Source: LMUY01 sp965199095
Lineage (GTDB): Bacteria; Pseudomonadota; Alphaproteobacteria; Acetobacterales; Acetobacteraceae
Length of the DNA stretch: 64,000 nucleotides
Direction: 5' to 3'
NCBI GenBank assembly: GCA_965199095.1
Contig: CBDAQM010000007.1
Location: 930,001-994,000, forward strand
The notes under the pieces were generated by a model. That model was not told the DNA's origin and searched no databases. It saw nothing but the letters and a program-made list of their open reading frames with translations. Both the position numbers and the translations under genes were made by a program. Shown here one piece after another: positions 35,128-44,763 of this stretch. Positions within the stretch are counted from its first letter, which is position 1, and each line of letters starts with the position of its first letter.

Positions 35128-35817
35128 ATGACGATGCAGCCGGCCGACCGGCGGGAGGGTGGCATACGCCGGCTGATGGCTGGCGTCCGCACCTTCCGCG
35201 AGCAGGCATTTCCGGAGCGCAAGAAGCTGTTCGCCGATCTGGCGGCCGGGCAGCAGCCGCAGACGCTGTTCATCGCCTGTGCCGACAGCCGCGTCGTCCC
35301 CGAGCTGATCACGCAAACCAGCCCGGGCGAGCTGTTCGTCTGCCGCAACATCGGCAACGTCGTGCCGGCCTATGGCGAGATGTTGGGTGGCGTGTCCGCT
35401 GTGGTCGAGTATGCCTGCGTCGCCCTGGAGGTGACCGATATCGTCGTGTGCGGCCATTCCGATTGCGGCGCCATGAAGGCCCTGCTCAACCCCGACGATC
35501 CGTTGCTGCGCACCATGCCGACGGTCGCGTCCTGGCTGCGCAACGCCCAATCCGCCCGCAGCGTGGTGGAGGTGACGCATCCCGGCGTGACGGGCGTCGC
35601 CCAATTGCAGGCCTTGGTGGAGCAGAACGTGCGCACCCAATTGGGCCACCTCGCCACCCACCCGGCCGTGGCGGCCCGGCTCGCCGACGGCCGGTTGACG
35701 CTGCACGGCTGGGTCTACGGCATCGAGACCGGGAGCGTCACCGCGGTCGACCCGGCCAATGGCACATTCGTGCCGCTGGAGGCGACGAGCCTGGCGAAAC
35801 GGGCGGGATCATCCTGA
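35128..35817 (+). CDS. Beta-class carbonic anhydrase
   Basis: A 229-residue enzyme for CO2/bicarbonate interconversion. The zinc site is seen at IACADSRVVP (Cys51, Asp53, Arg55) and VVCGHSDCGAM (His110, Cys113); GNVVPAYGEMLGG matches the dimer-interface region. Length and motifs are typical of the plant/prokaryotic beta class. It probably shares a transcript with the sulfite-oxidase-like gene 61 bases upstream. Confidence 0.94.
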   Translation: MTMQPADRREGGIRRLMAGVRTFREQAFPERKKLFADLAAGQQPQTLFIACADSRVVPELITQTSPGELFVCRNIGNVVPAYGEMLGGVSAVVEYACVALEVTDIVVCGHSDCGAMKALLNPDDPLLRTMPTVASWLRNAQSARSVVEVTHPGVTGVAQLQALVEQNVRTQLGHLATHPAVAARLADGRLTLHGWVYGIETGSVTAVDPANGTFVPLEATSLAKRAGSS

Positions 35818-35838
35818 CCCAACGCGCGCAGTGCTTCT

Positions 35839-35932
35839 CCCTCTCCCTGTGGGAGAGGGGCGGGGTGAGGGTCGGACGAGCGCCAGGACCGTGCGCTTAA
35901 CCCTCACCCAACCCTCTCCCAGAGGGAGAGGG
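35839..35932. repeat. Paired CCCTCTCCC/GGGAGAGGG hairpins in inverted orientation
   Basis: Two hairpins (35839-35859 and 35912-35932) joined by inverted GGGTGAGGGTC and CCCTCACCC elements. Same composite structure as at 22920-23010. It lies between the convergent carbonic anhydrase and DUF2891 genes. Confidence 0.65.
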
Positions 35933-35975
35933 CTTTTGAAGGTCAGCTCCGACAATACACACCAGCGGCGTAGCG

Positions 35976-36980
35976 TCAGCCATCCAACGCCAGCACGGCG
36001 AAACTCGCCAACCAATGCTCCCCCATGTAGTCCCCAGCGACGTGCGGCAGGCCGGCATCCAGGTGCAGCCCGGCGGTCTGTTCCATCATGATCCGGCGCG
36101 GGTCGCCCGGCGCCAAGCTGCGGGCGAGCGACCGCCAGCACCAGGCGCGGCTGAGGTTCAGCCCGTCCAGATGGGCGATCTTGCCATCCGTGCGGTCGCT
36201 GACCGCCGCCGGGGCGAACAGGGTCGCCGGCTTGGCCTCGGCGAGGTGCGGCAGGAAGCGGTCGAACCAGGGCGCGAAGCGCTCGGGCGGCAGCAGCCGG
36301 CGCATGCACTCCGCCTCGATCAAGGCCGGGGACAGGAAATCGTCGCCGCTTGGTTCCCATGCCTGGCAATCGGCGTCGGCGCCGTACCAGCCCTCCGCCG
36401 TGTGGCGCAGCAGGTCCAGCAAGTCGGTGTCCCGCAGGCAAGCGGCGTAGTCGCAGACGAGCGCCAGGGCGAACGCGGTGTTGAAATGCGTGCCGACCCG
36501 CACCGGGTAGCTGGCTTTCGGCAGGAAGTCGTGGAACCGCTCCACGAACACCGCGGCCAGCGGCGCCAGCGCGTCCGACCACCGCCGCTCCGGCAGATGG
36601 GTCAGCGCCTCGGACAGCTTCAGCAGCCAGGCCCAGCCATACGGACGTTCGAACCCGCGCGCCATCGGGTGCCGCATGGTGGCGACCTCGCCGGCGATGC
36701 GGTCGGGCGTGAGGTGGCTGTCGAACAGGGTGCGCACGGCGCTGGCGGGCGCCATGGCGGGGAACAGCCGCAGCAGGCGCGCCAGCATCCAATAGGCATG
36801 CACGCAGGAATGCCAGTCGAAGCTGCCGTAGAACACCGGGTGCAGGTCGCGCGGCGTGCGCGCGTCCTGCGGGCCGGACATCACGTTGCCGGGCTTGTTC
36901 GGGTATTCCCGGGTGACGTGGCCGAGCGCCACCGCGGCGAAGCGGGAGGCCGTACCCTCCGTGAGGGTATGCGCGGTCAT
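35976..36980 (-). CDS. DUF2891 protein
   Basis: A 334-residue protein of the DUF2891 family, an all-helical (alpha/alpha toroid-like) group. Typical stretches: HPVFYGSFDWHSCVHAYWML near residue 48, RPYGWAWLLKL, and HLDGLNLSRAWCWRSLA. A glycosidase-like or carbohydrate role has been guessed for the family, but no activity is established. It is the third gene of a minus-strand operon; its ATG overlaps the ankyrin-gene stop. Confidence 0.85.
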   Translation of the reverse strand: MTAHTLTEGTASRFAAVALGHVTREYPNKPGNVMSGPQDARTPRDLHPVFYGSFDWHSCVHAYWMLARLLRLFPAMAPASAVRTLFDSHLTPDRIAGEVATMRHPMARGFERPYGWAWLLKLSEALTHLPERRWSDALAPLAAVFVERFHDFLPKASYPVRVGTHFNTAFALALVCDYAACLRDTDLLDLLRHTAEGWYGADADCQAWEPSGDDFLSPALIEAECMRRLLPPERFAPWFDRFLPHLAEAKPATLFAPAAVSDRTDGKIAHLDGLNLSRAWCWRSLARSLAPGDPRRIMMEQTAGLHLDAGLPHVAGDYMGEHWLASFAVLALDG

Positions 36981-37465
36981 GCCGCCAGGCCCAGGGCGGC
37001 GAGCAGCTCCGGCCGGGCGCTTTGCCAGGCGATGTCGGCGACGCTGACGCCCTCCACATCGGCGTGGCCGGCGTCGGCGCCATGCTGCACCAGCAGCGCC
37101 GCCATCTCCGCCCGGCCGAACATGACGGCGAACATCAGCGGTGTGCGGCCGGCTTCGTCCGGGGCGTCGACGGCGGCGCCAGCGGCCAGCAACTGCCGCG
37201 CAATGCCGATGTCGCCCTTATACGCCACGCCGCCCAGCGCGGTGCTGCCCTTGGCGTCCACGCCGTCGACCGCCGCGCCATGCGCCAGCAGCAGGGCCGT
37301 CGCCTCCGCCTGGCCGTTGTAGCTGGCCAGGATCAGCGGCGGGAATCCCCGGCTATCCGGCTGGTTCGGGTCGGCGCCGTCCGCCAGCAAGGCCGCGAGC
37401 CGTGGCGCATCGCCGTCCCGCGCGGCCGCATGGAACCGCGCCAGCACCGGCGCCGGCGCGCTCAT
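36977..37465 (-). CDS. Ankyrin-repeat protein
   Basis: A 162-residue protein consisting of about four ankyrin repeats from residue 25 on (for example GDAPRLAALLADGADPNQPD, then GFPPLILASYNGQAEATALL). No signal peptide or membrane helix: probably a cytoplasmic protein-binding scaffold. Start chosen at MSAPAPVLARF, which overlaps the upstream stop; earlier in-frame codons would lie inside that gene. It overlaps its neighbours by 4 bases on both sides. Confidence 0.82.
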   Translation of the reverse strand: MSAPAPVLARFHAAARDGDAPRLAALLADGADPNQPDSRGFPPLILASYNGQAEATALLLAHGAAVDGVDAKGSTALGGVAYKGDIGIARQLLAAGAAVDAPDEAGRTPLMFAVMFGRAEMAALLVQHGADAGHADVEGVSVADIAWQSARPELLAALGLAA

Positions 37466-37773
37466 TTTATCGTCTGCACCACGGAGAAGCCCTCGAACTC
37501 CGGGTGGCCCAGATACATCACCCGGTGGTCGCCGGCGTTGCGATGGGCGGCACGGAACGCCTCCGACTTCGTCCATGCCTCAAAGGCGGCGTGGTCGGCC
37601 CATATCGTATGGGATGAGTAGAGCACGTGGTCCTCCTTTACCGGCCCGCGCAGGAGATGGAACTCGACGAAGCCCGCCACGTCCCGTAGATGGCTGTCAC
37701 GGCTGGTCCAAAGCTGTTCAAAGTCGGCCTCCGATCCTGGGGCCACCTTGAACCGGTTCATTGCGATATACAT
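37462..37773 (-). CDS. IsdG-like antibiotic-biosynthesis-monooxygenase (haem-degrading type)
   Basis: A 103-residue ferredoxin-fold protein. The catalytic triad of IsdG/IsdI is at nearly the same positions: Asn6 (YIAMNRFKV), Trp67 (FEAWTKS) and His77 (FRAAHRN), so cofactor-independent oxidative haem cleavage is plausible. Start preceded by AAAGGAG. It leads a three-gene operon with an ankyrin protein and a DUF2891 protein, and is divergent from sspB. Confidence 0.82.
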   Translation of the reverse strand: MYIAMNRFKVAPGSEADFEQLWTSRDSHLRDVAGFVEFHLLRGPVKEDHVLYSSHTIWADHAAFEAWTKSEAFRAAHRNAGDHRVMYLGHPEFEGFSVVQTIK

Positions 37774-37920
37774 CCAAAATCTCCTTTGCCGCGACGGCGC
37801 CACATTAACATGTTCAGCACCGGACCGTTGGCTACTGGGATAGGGCATTTTTGCTCCGGATGGCCTATCCGCGCTAATCAAGCCCTGCGCCCACCGCCCC
37901 CCTGTATCGAGTATCGCGCC

Positions 37921-38436
37921 ATGGAAGACGACGACCCGCCGGCCCCCCGGCCCGACAGCCTGCTGCCCTACGACGCCTGGGCGCAGGAAGCGATGCGCAG
38001 CGTTGCAGTCCGCGCGCTGCAGTTTGCCGGGGAGCAGGGCATGCCCGGCCAGCACCATTTCTACGTCAGCTTCCGCACCGACCAGCCCGGGGTCACGATT
38101 CCCGCCCGCCTGCTGGCGCAGTACCCCGAGGAAATGACGATCGTGCTGCAGCACCAGTTCTGGGACCTGCGGGTGAACGAGGAGGCCGGGTTCTTCAGCG
38201 TCGGCCTGTCGTTCGGCGGCATCGCCAGCACGCTGGTCATCCCGTTCAATGCGCTGACGGCCTTCGCCGACCCGCACGCCCAGTTCGGCCTACGCTTCCG
38301 CGCCGCCCCGGTGGAGGCCGCCAACAGCGAGGAGCTGAGCGAGGAGGCGGAGGAGGAACCGGTGGAGGAGCCTGCCCGGCCGACGGAGGAGCCACAGATC
38401 GTCAGCTTGGACGCGTTCCGCAAACGCCGCGATTAG
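37921..38436 (+). CDS. sspB: SspB-like adaptor for ClpXP
   Basis: A 171-residue protein. SLLPYDAWAQEAMRSVAVRA at the start and FYVSFRTDQPGVTIPARLLA belong to the SspB substrate-binding domain of the alphaproteobacterial type. The acidic linker (SEEAEEEPVEEPARPTEEPQ) leads to IVSLDAFRKRRD, the C-terminal ClpX-binding motif. It delivers ssrA-tagged and other substrates to ClpXP. Cytoplasmic; single gene with its own promoter. Confidence 0.92.
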   Translation: MEDDDPPAPRPDSLLPYDAWAQEAMRSVAVRALQFAGEQGMPGQHHFYVSFRTDQPGVTIPARLLAQYPEEMTIVLQHQFWDLRVNEEAGFFSVGLSFGGIASTLVIPFNALTAFADPHAQFGLRFRAAPVEAANSEELSEEAEEEPVEEPARPTEEPQIVSLDAFRKRRD

Positions 38437-38581
38437 GGCGCTTTTACCCTGACCGAAGAGGTCGGCGCACCCTCACCTTTGGCGTCCCCGACGACTCGTT
38501 TCTGACCATGCGACGCCTTATCTACCCCATCCATGAGGGAGAGGCCTTGCCAGTCGCCTCCCCTGCTATCGGAGAGCTGCC

Positions 38582-40246
38582 ATGGACAGTCTGCCGCCCC
38601 GCACCGCGGGCTTCACCTACGCCCCCATGTTCCCGGTCGGCGAGCGCAACACGCCGTGGCGCAAGCTGGATGTGGCTGGCGTCTCCACCGCCAGCTGCGA
38701 CGGCCAGACGGTGCTGCGCATTCAGCCGGAGGCGCTGACGGAGCTGGCGTTCCAGGCGTTCCACGACACCTCGCACCTGCTGCGGCCCGGCCATCTGGCG
38801 CAGCTCCGCGCCATCCTGGACGATCCGGAGGCGAGCGCCAACGACCGGTTCGTCGCGCTCGACCTGCTGAAGAACGCGGCGATCAGCGCCGGCGGGGTGC
38901 TGCCGATGTGCCAGGACACCGGCACGGCGCTGGTGTTCGGCAAGAAGGGCCAGCGCGTCTGGGTGCAGGGCGACGAGGAGGAGGCGCTGTCCTACGGCGT
39001 CCACCGCACCTACACGGAAACCAACCTGCGCTACAGCCAGATGGCGCCGCTCGGCATGTTTGAGGAGGTGAACACCGGCAACAACCTGCCGGTCCAGTTC
39101 GACATCATGGCGGCGCCGGGCGACCACCATGCCGACGAGTTCCACCTGCAATTCGTGGCCAAGGGTGGCGGCAGCGCCAACAAGACGTTCCTGTTCCAGG
39201 AGACGCGGGCGATCCTGAACCCGGCCAAGCTGCTGACCTACCTGGAGACGCGGATCCGCACGCTCGGGACCAGCGCCTGCCCGCCGTACCACCTCGCGAT
39301 CGTGATCGGCGGCACCAGCGCGGAGCTGACGCTGAAGACGGTGAAGCTCGCCTCCACCCGCTGGCTGGACACACTGCCGACGGTGGGCACCAAGGCCGGG
39401 CACGCCATCCGCGACCTGGACATGGAACGCCAGGTGCTGGAGCTGACGCGGCATATCGGCATCGGCGCGCAGTTCGGCGGCAAGTATTTCTGCCACGACG
39501 TGCGCGTCATCCGCCTGCCGCGCCACGGCGCCAGCCTGCCGGTGGGGATCGGCGTGTCCTGCAGCGCCGACCGGCAGATCCTGGCGAAGATCACGCCGGA
39601 AGGCGTGTTCCTGGAGCAGTTGGAGACCGACCCGGCGCGCTTCCTGCCGGAGGCCACGGACGACGTCCTGGGCGGCGAGGTTGTCCGCATCGACCTGAAC
39701 CGTCCCATGATCGACATCCGGCGCGAGCTGTCGCGCCATACGGTGTCGACCCGGCTGTCGCTGACCGGCACGATGGTGGTGGCGCGCGACATCGCCCACG
39801 CCAAGCTGGCCGAGCGGTTGGAGGCCGGTCAGGCGCTGCCGGACTACATCAAGGACCATCCGGTGTACTATGCCGGCCCGGCCAAGACGCCGGAGGGGTT
39901 CGCCACCGGCTCGTTCGGCCCGACCACCGCCGGACGCATGGACAGCTATGTCGAGCAGTTCCAGGCCGCGGGCGGCAGCCTGGTCATGCTGGCGAAGGGC
40001 AACCGCTCCCGCGCCGTGCGCGACGCCTGCCGCGCCCATGGCGGGTTCTACCTGGGCAGCGTCGGCGGCCCGGCGGCGCGGCTGGCGCAGGACTGCATCC
40101 GCAAGGTCGAGGTGCTGGAATACCCGGAGCTGGGCATGGAAGCCGTGTGGCGGATCGAGGTGGAGGACTTCCCGGCCTTCATCGTGATGGATGACAAGGG
40201 CAACGATTTCTACGACGCCATGGAACCGAAGATGAGCGAGCGCTGA
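38582..40246 (+). CDS. Class I fumarate hydratase
   Basis: A 554-residue iron-sulfur fumarase of the FumA/FumB type. The [4Fe-4S] ligands are at Cys110 (LPMCQDTG), Cys233 (TSACPPYH) and Cys327 (GVSCSADR), matching E. coli 105/224/318. The C-terminal domain with GSFGPTTAGRMDSYVEQF and GGPAARLAQDCI is complete. It hydrates fumarate to malate in the TCA cycle. The oxygen-sensitive form is often the main fumarase in alphaproteobacteria. Confidence 0.94.
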   Translation: MDSLPPRTAGFTYAPMFPVGERNTPWRKLDVAGVSTASCDGQTVLRIQPEALTELAFQAFHDTSHLLRPGHLAQLRAILDDPEASANDRFVALDLLKNAAISAGGVLPMCQDTGTALVFGKKGQRVWVQGDEEEALSYGVHRTYTETNLRYSQMAPLGMFEEVNTGNNLPVQFDIMAAPGDHHADEFHLQFVAKGGGSANKTFLFQETRAILNPAKLLTYLETRIRTLGTSACPPYHLAIVIGGTSAELTLKTVKLASTRWLDTLPTVGTKAGHAIRDLDMERQVLELTRHIGIGAQFGGKYFCHDVRVIRLPRHGASLPVGIGVSCSADRQILAKITPEGVFLEQLETDPARFLPEATDDVLGGEVVRIDLNRPMIDIRRELSRHTVSTRLSLTGTMVVARDIAHAKLAERLEAGQALPDYIKDHPVYYAGPAKTPEGFATGSFGPTTAGRMDSYVEQFQAAGGSLVMLAKGNRSRAVRDACRAHGGFYLGSVGGPAARLAQDCIRKVEVLEYPELGMEAVWRIEVEDFPAFIVMDDKGNDFYDAMEPKMSER

Positions 40247-40261
40247 CGGGGGGCAGCGGGT

Positions 40262-41275
40262 ATGTCGGCTGCCACGGACCTGATCGTGACTGCCGCCTCC
40301 CTCGCCTTCGGCAGCGTGCTGGCCGGCTCGCTCGGCGTCCCGATCCCCACCCTCGCGGCCATCATCTATCTGGGCAGCCTGCTGGCCGAGCGTCATGGCA
40401 CGCCGGTCGCCATGGCGGCGACCTTCGCCGCGGCGATGCTCGGCGCCGTGCTGGGCGACGTCGCCTGGTTTTTCGCCGGCCGCCGCTATGGCGGCAAGGT
40501 GCTGGGGCTGATCTGCAGTTTGTCGCTGTCCCGCGATAGCTGCGTCCGCAACACCGCGAACGCCTTTTCGCGGCGCGGCGTCAAAATCCTGCTGTTCGCC
40601 CGCTTCATACCCGGGCTGTCCGTCATCAGCGCCCCCATGGCCGGCATCGCGGGGGTGAGTCTGGGCCGGTTCGTCGAGTTCGCGGAGACCGGGGCGGCGC
40701 TTTGGGTAGCCGTGGGCTTGGCGCTGGGCTTCTGCTTCGCGGCCCAGGTGAGCGCGATCCTGCGGGTGTTCGAGCGGTTCGGTTTGGGCGTGGGCGGCCT
40801 GGCGCTGCTGCTGATTGCTGGATATGCCGCGATCTCCTGGATGCGGCGACGCCGCCTGCTGCGCCAATTGCGGATGGCGCGGATTTCACCGGCAGAACTC
40901 GCGGCGCTCATGATCCGCGACTCAAGGCCCGTCCTCCTGGACGCGCGTTCGACATTCGAACGCGCGGCGGACCCGTTCATCATTCCCGGCAGCCTGTTGC
41001 TGGACCATGGCGCGGTGGAGCTGGCGATCCCGACGCAGGCGAAGCAGCGGCCGATCGTGCTCTATTGCTCCTGCCCGAACGAGATCAGCGCCGCCATCCT
41101 GGCGCGGCGGCTGCATAAACTCGGCTTCGCGGATGTCCGTCCCCTGGGCGGCGGGATCGCTGCCTGGCGGGAGGCCGGCCACCGGGTCATCCCGATCATA
41201 TCCTCGGAACTGGCGCCCGCCCCCGCACCGGCCGGGCTCACACCGACTGAGTCGATGGGAGCGCTGCAATCGTAA
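40262..41275 (+). CDS. DedA-family membrane protein fused to a rhodanese domain
   Basis: A 337-residue protein. Residues 1-195 are a DedA/SNARE-associated membrane domain (GDVAWFFAGRRYGGKVLG, LLFARFIPGLSVISAPMAGI), a family of lipid-phosphate/undecaprenyl scramblase-like proteins. Residues 215-305 are a rhodanese domain with PVLLDARS and the active-site loop IVLYCSCPNE (Cys on a six-residue loop). The domain faces the cytoplasm if the usual topology holds. The combination has been seen in other bacteria and links membrane lipid carriers with sulfur transfer. Its last 38 bases overlap the convergent LLM gene. Confidence 0.82.
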   Translation: MSAATDLIVTAASLAFGSVLAGSLGVPIPTLAAIIYLGSLLAERHGTPVAMAATFAAAMLGAVLGDVAWFFAGRRYGGKVLGLICSLSLSRDSCVRNTANAFSRRGVKILLFARFIPGLSVISAPMAGIAGVSLGRFVEFAETGAALWVAVGLALGFCFAAQVSAILRVFERFGLGVGGLALLLIAGYAAISWMRRRRLLRQLRMARISPAELAALMIRDSRPVLLDARSTFERAADPFIIPGSLLLDHGAVELAIPTQAKQRPIVLYCSCPNEISAAILARRLHKLGFADVRPLGGGIAAWREAGHRVIPIISSELAPAPAPAGLTPTESMGALQS

Positions 41276-42560
41276 GGCCGGGACGCGCCAGGCCGAGATG
41301 GTCGCGCAGGGTGCGGCCCTCGTAGTCCGACCGGAACAGGCCGCGACGCACCAGGATCGGCACCACCTGGTTGACGAAGGCGTCGAACGGGCCAGGGTAG
41401 AACGGGCAGCTCACGATGAAGCCGTCCGCCGCGCCGCTGGTGAACCAGGCCGCCAAATCGTCGGCCACCATCTCCGCCGTGCCATGCACGACGCGGTGGC
41501 CGGAGCTGGCGGCGGTATAGTCCCGCAACTCGCGCAAGGTCATGCCGCGCCGCCGCGCGACCGAGGCGAGCGTGACCGCATGGCCCTGCATCATCCCGGA
41601 CGGCGGCAGCTCCGGCACCGGGCCGTCCAGCGGATAGGCCGACAGGTCGTGGCCGAGCCGGTCGGACAGCACCCGCATCGCCGCCACCGGATCGGCCAGG
41701 CTGGCGAGCTGCGCGATGATCTGCTTCGCCTCCGCCTCCGTCCGGCCGACGATGACGGATACGCCGGGCATGATGCAGATGGCGTCGCGTGGCCGGCCGT
41801 GCGCCACGCAGCGGGCGCGCAAATCCTCGGCGAAGGCGATCGCCTCCGCCTGGTCCTGCTGCACGGTGAACACCACCTCCGCCGTCGCCGCCGCGAAATC
41901 CCGCCCGGCGTCGGACGCGCCGGCCTGCAGGATCACGGGATGGCCCTGCGGCGGCCGGGTGATGTTGAGCGGGCCTTTGACCTGGTGAAACGGCCCCTGG
42001 TGGTTCAGCACGTGCATCTTGCTGGGATCGGCGAATACGCCGCCCGCCTTGTCGCCGACGATGGCGCCGTCCTCCCAGCTATCCCACAGGCCCTTCGCCA
42101 CCTCCAGGAACTCCGCCGCCATCGCGTAGCGCTGCGCATGCGGCGGGTGGGCGTCGCGGCTGAAATTGGCCGCGGCGTCCGGGCTTGATCCCGTGACGAC
42201 GTTCCACGCCGCGCGGCCGCCGCTCAGATGGTCGATTGAAGCGAGGGCGCGGGCGACGTTGTACGGCTCGGAATAGGTGGTGGACACGGTGGCGCCCAGG
42301 CCGATGCGGCTGGTGCCCATGGCCAATGCGGCCAACAGGGTCAGCGGCTCAAACCGGACCATCATGCCGGGATGCGCGTCCAGCCCGGTGTTCAGGGCGT
42401 CGGCCAGGAACAGGAAGTCGAACTTGCCGCGTTCCGCAGTCTGGGCAAGGTGTTGCAGGAGCGGCAGGTTTTCGGAACCGAACTGCGCCTCCGGCATGCG
42501 CCACCCGGCGACGTGGCCGCCGGCGCCCAGCATGATCAGGCCGAGATGCATCTTACGCAT
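41238..42560 (-). CDS. NtaA/SnaA/DszA-family FMN-dependent monooxygenase
   Basis: A 440-residue luciferase-like enzyme of the two-component group: MHLGLIMLGAGGHVAGWRMP, RFEPLTLLAALAMGTSRIGL, and AAWNVVTGSSPDAAANF are conserved. Family members oxidise nitrilotriacetate, dibenzothiophene sulfone, alkanesulfonates or similar with FMNH2 supplied by a reductase; none is adjacent. Start at ATG 42560 (MRKMHLG); 42551 is an alternative. It is the last gene of a transporter/hydrolase operon. Confidence 0.88.
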   Translation of the reverse strand: MRKMHLGLIMLGAGGHVAGWRMPEAQFGSENLPLLQHLAQTAERGKFDFLFLADALNTGLDAHPGMMVRFEPLTLLAALAMGTSRIGLGATVSTTYSEPYNVARALASIDHLSGGRAAWNVVTGSSPDAAANFSRDAHPPHAQRYAMAAEFLEVAKGLWDSWEDGAIVGDKAGGVFADPSKMHVLNHQGPFHQVKGPLNITRPPQGHPVILQAGASDAGRDFAAATAEVVFTVQQDQAEAIAFAEDLRARCVAHGRPRDAICIMPGVSVIVGRTEAEAKQIIAQLASLADPVAAMRVLSDRLGHDLSAYPLDGPVPELPPSGMMQGHAVTLASVARRRGMTLRELRDYTAASSGHRVVHGTAEMVADDLAAWFTSGAADGFIVSCPFYPGPFDAFVNQVVPILVRRGLFRSDYEGRTLRDHLGLARPGLTIAALPSTQSV

Positions 42561-43088
42561 GCCGGGCACACTCCTCCGCGGTCGTGACGATGGTGAGTTG
42601 CGGCGCACGCTGCGCCATCAGCGCGCAGGCATCTTCGTGGACGTCCGCCGTCCGGGCGGCGCAGGCATCCGCCACCACGCGGATTTGCGCCCCGGCGTCG
42701 ACCGCGGCCAACGCCGTCATCAGCACGCAGCACTCGGTGGACACGCCGCACAGCGCGACCGTCGGGTCGGGCCCGAACCGGGCGACTGCGTCCGGCAGCC
42801 ATTTGGAGAAGGTATGGCTGGCGACGCTCGGCTGGTCCTGCCAGGGCGGTTCGAGCGCCCACAGCCAGTCTGCCTCCGGCCGCCGGGCGAACGGCCAGCG
42901 TTCGTAGTAGGCGACCCAGCTTCCGAACGGGATCGCCGGCGGGACGAAGCGGGTGAACAGCACGCGGCCCGGAAAGAGCGGCACCAGCGAGGCGATCCGC
43001 GGCACGATGCCGGGCAGGGCCGGTGTGAACCAGGGGCTGTCCGGATGGGAAAAGGCCGGCTGGAGGTCGACCACCATCAGCCAGTCGC

Positions 43089-43092
<4 letters not shown>
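42553..43092 (-). CDS. Isochorismatase-like cysteine hydrolase
   Basis: A 179-residue hydrolase with the three catalytic regions of the family: Asp9 (LMVVDLQPAF), Lys in SHTFSKWLPDA (about 96), and the nucleophilic Cys in CGVSTECCVLMTA (about 121). It cleaves an amide or ether of a small acid. It overlaps the monooxygenase gene downstream and the ATPase gene upstream, so it is coupled to both. The pairing of a luciferase-like oxygenase with such a hydrolase recalls the RutA/RutB pyrimidine pathway. Confidence 0.85.
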
Positions 43093-43873
<781 letters not shown>

Positions 43874-43877
<4 letters not shown>

Positions 43878-44749
43878 GCGGGCAGTGGTCGCAGCACGGC
43901 GGATTCCGACCCGCGGGCGTAATGACGCTCGATGAAATGCTGCGCCACCGACAGGAGGCTGACCATGATCAGGTACCACAGCGCCGCCACGATCAGCATC
44001 GGGATGGTCTCGAAGGTGCGGGAGTAGATGTTCTCCACCGACTGCATCAGCTCCGGCAGGGCGACCACGCTGGCGATCGAGGTGTATTTGAGCATGCCGA
44101 TCACCTGGTTGCCGGTCGGCGGCACGATCGCCCGCATCGCCTGCGGCAGCACCACGACGCGGAAGGTCTGTCCCGGACGGTAGCCCAGCGCGCGCGAGGC
44201 GTCCGTCTGCCCGGGATCAACCGAGAGCAGCCCGGCGCGCACGATCTCCGCCATGTAGGCGGCTTCGTTCAGCCCCAGCCCCAGCATCGCCGCCGTGAAG
44301 GAGGAGATGGCGGCGGTGGACGACACCGCGACCAGTTTCGGGCCGCCGAACGGGATGCCAAGCGACAGCATCGGGAACAGCGAGGCCAGGTTGTACCAGA
44401 AGACGAGCTGCACCAGCACCGGCGTGCCGCGGAAGAACCAGATGAAGGCGTGGGCGCAGGTGGGCAGCACCGGGTTGCGCGATTGCCGGGCCAGCGCGAT
44501 CAGGATGCCGAGCACGGTCCCCATCGCCATCACCAGCACCGTCAATTCGATCGTCGTCGCCACGCCGTGCAGCACGTCAGGGTCCAGCATGTAGCGGCCG
44601 ACGATGCCCCATTGGAAGCCGGGGTTCACCACGGCCTGGTAGGCCAGCCAGGCGACGAACACCGCCAATACGGCGAGGCCGGCCCAGCGCCCAAGCTGTG
44701 GCTCCGGCAGGATCGCCGGCCCGGCGGAGGCGGGGACACGCTCGGCCAT
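43874..44749 (-). CDS. Amino-acid-type ABC transporter permease
   Basis: A 291-residue permease with about five or six helices. The EAA loop region reads ASRALGYRPGQTFRVVVLPQ, and WFFRGTPVLVQLVFWYN is characteristic of the polar-amino-acid family. An N-terminal helix (AGLAVLAVFVAWLAYQAVV) precedes a periplasmic loop. It starts at an ATG 14 bases after the binding-protein stop. Confidence 0.9.
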
Positions 44750-44763
44750 ACCCGCTGGTCCGG

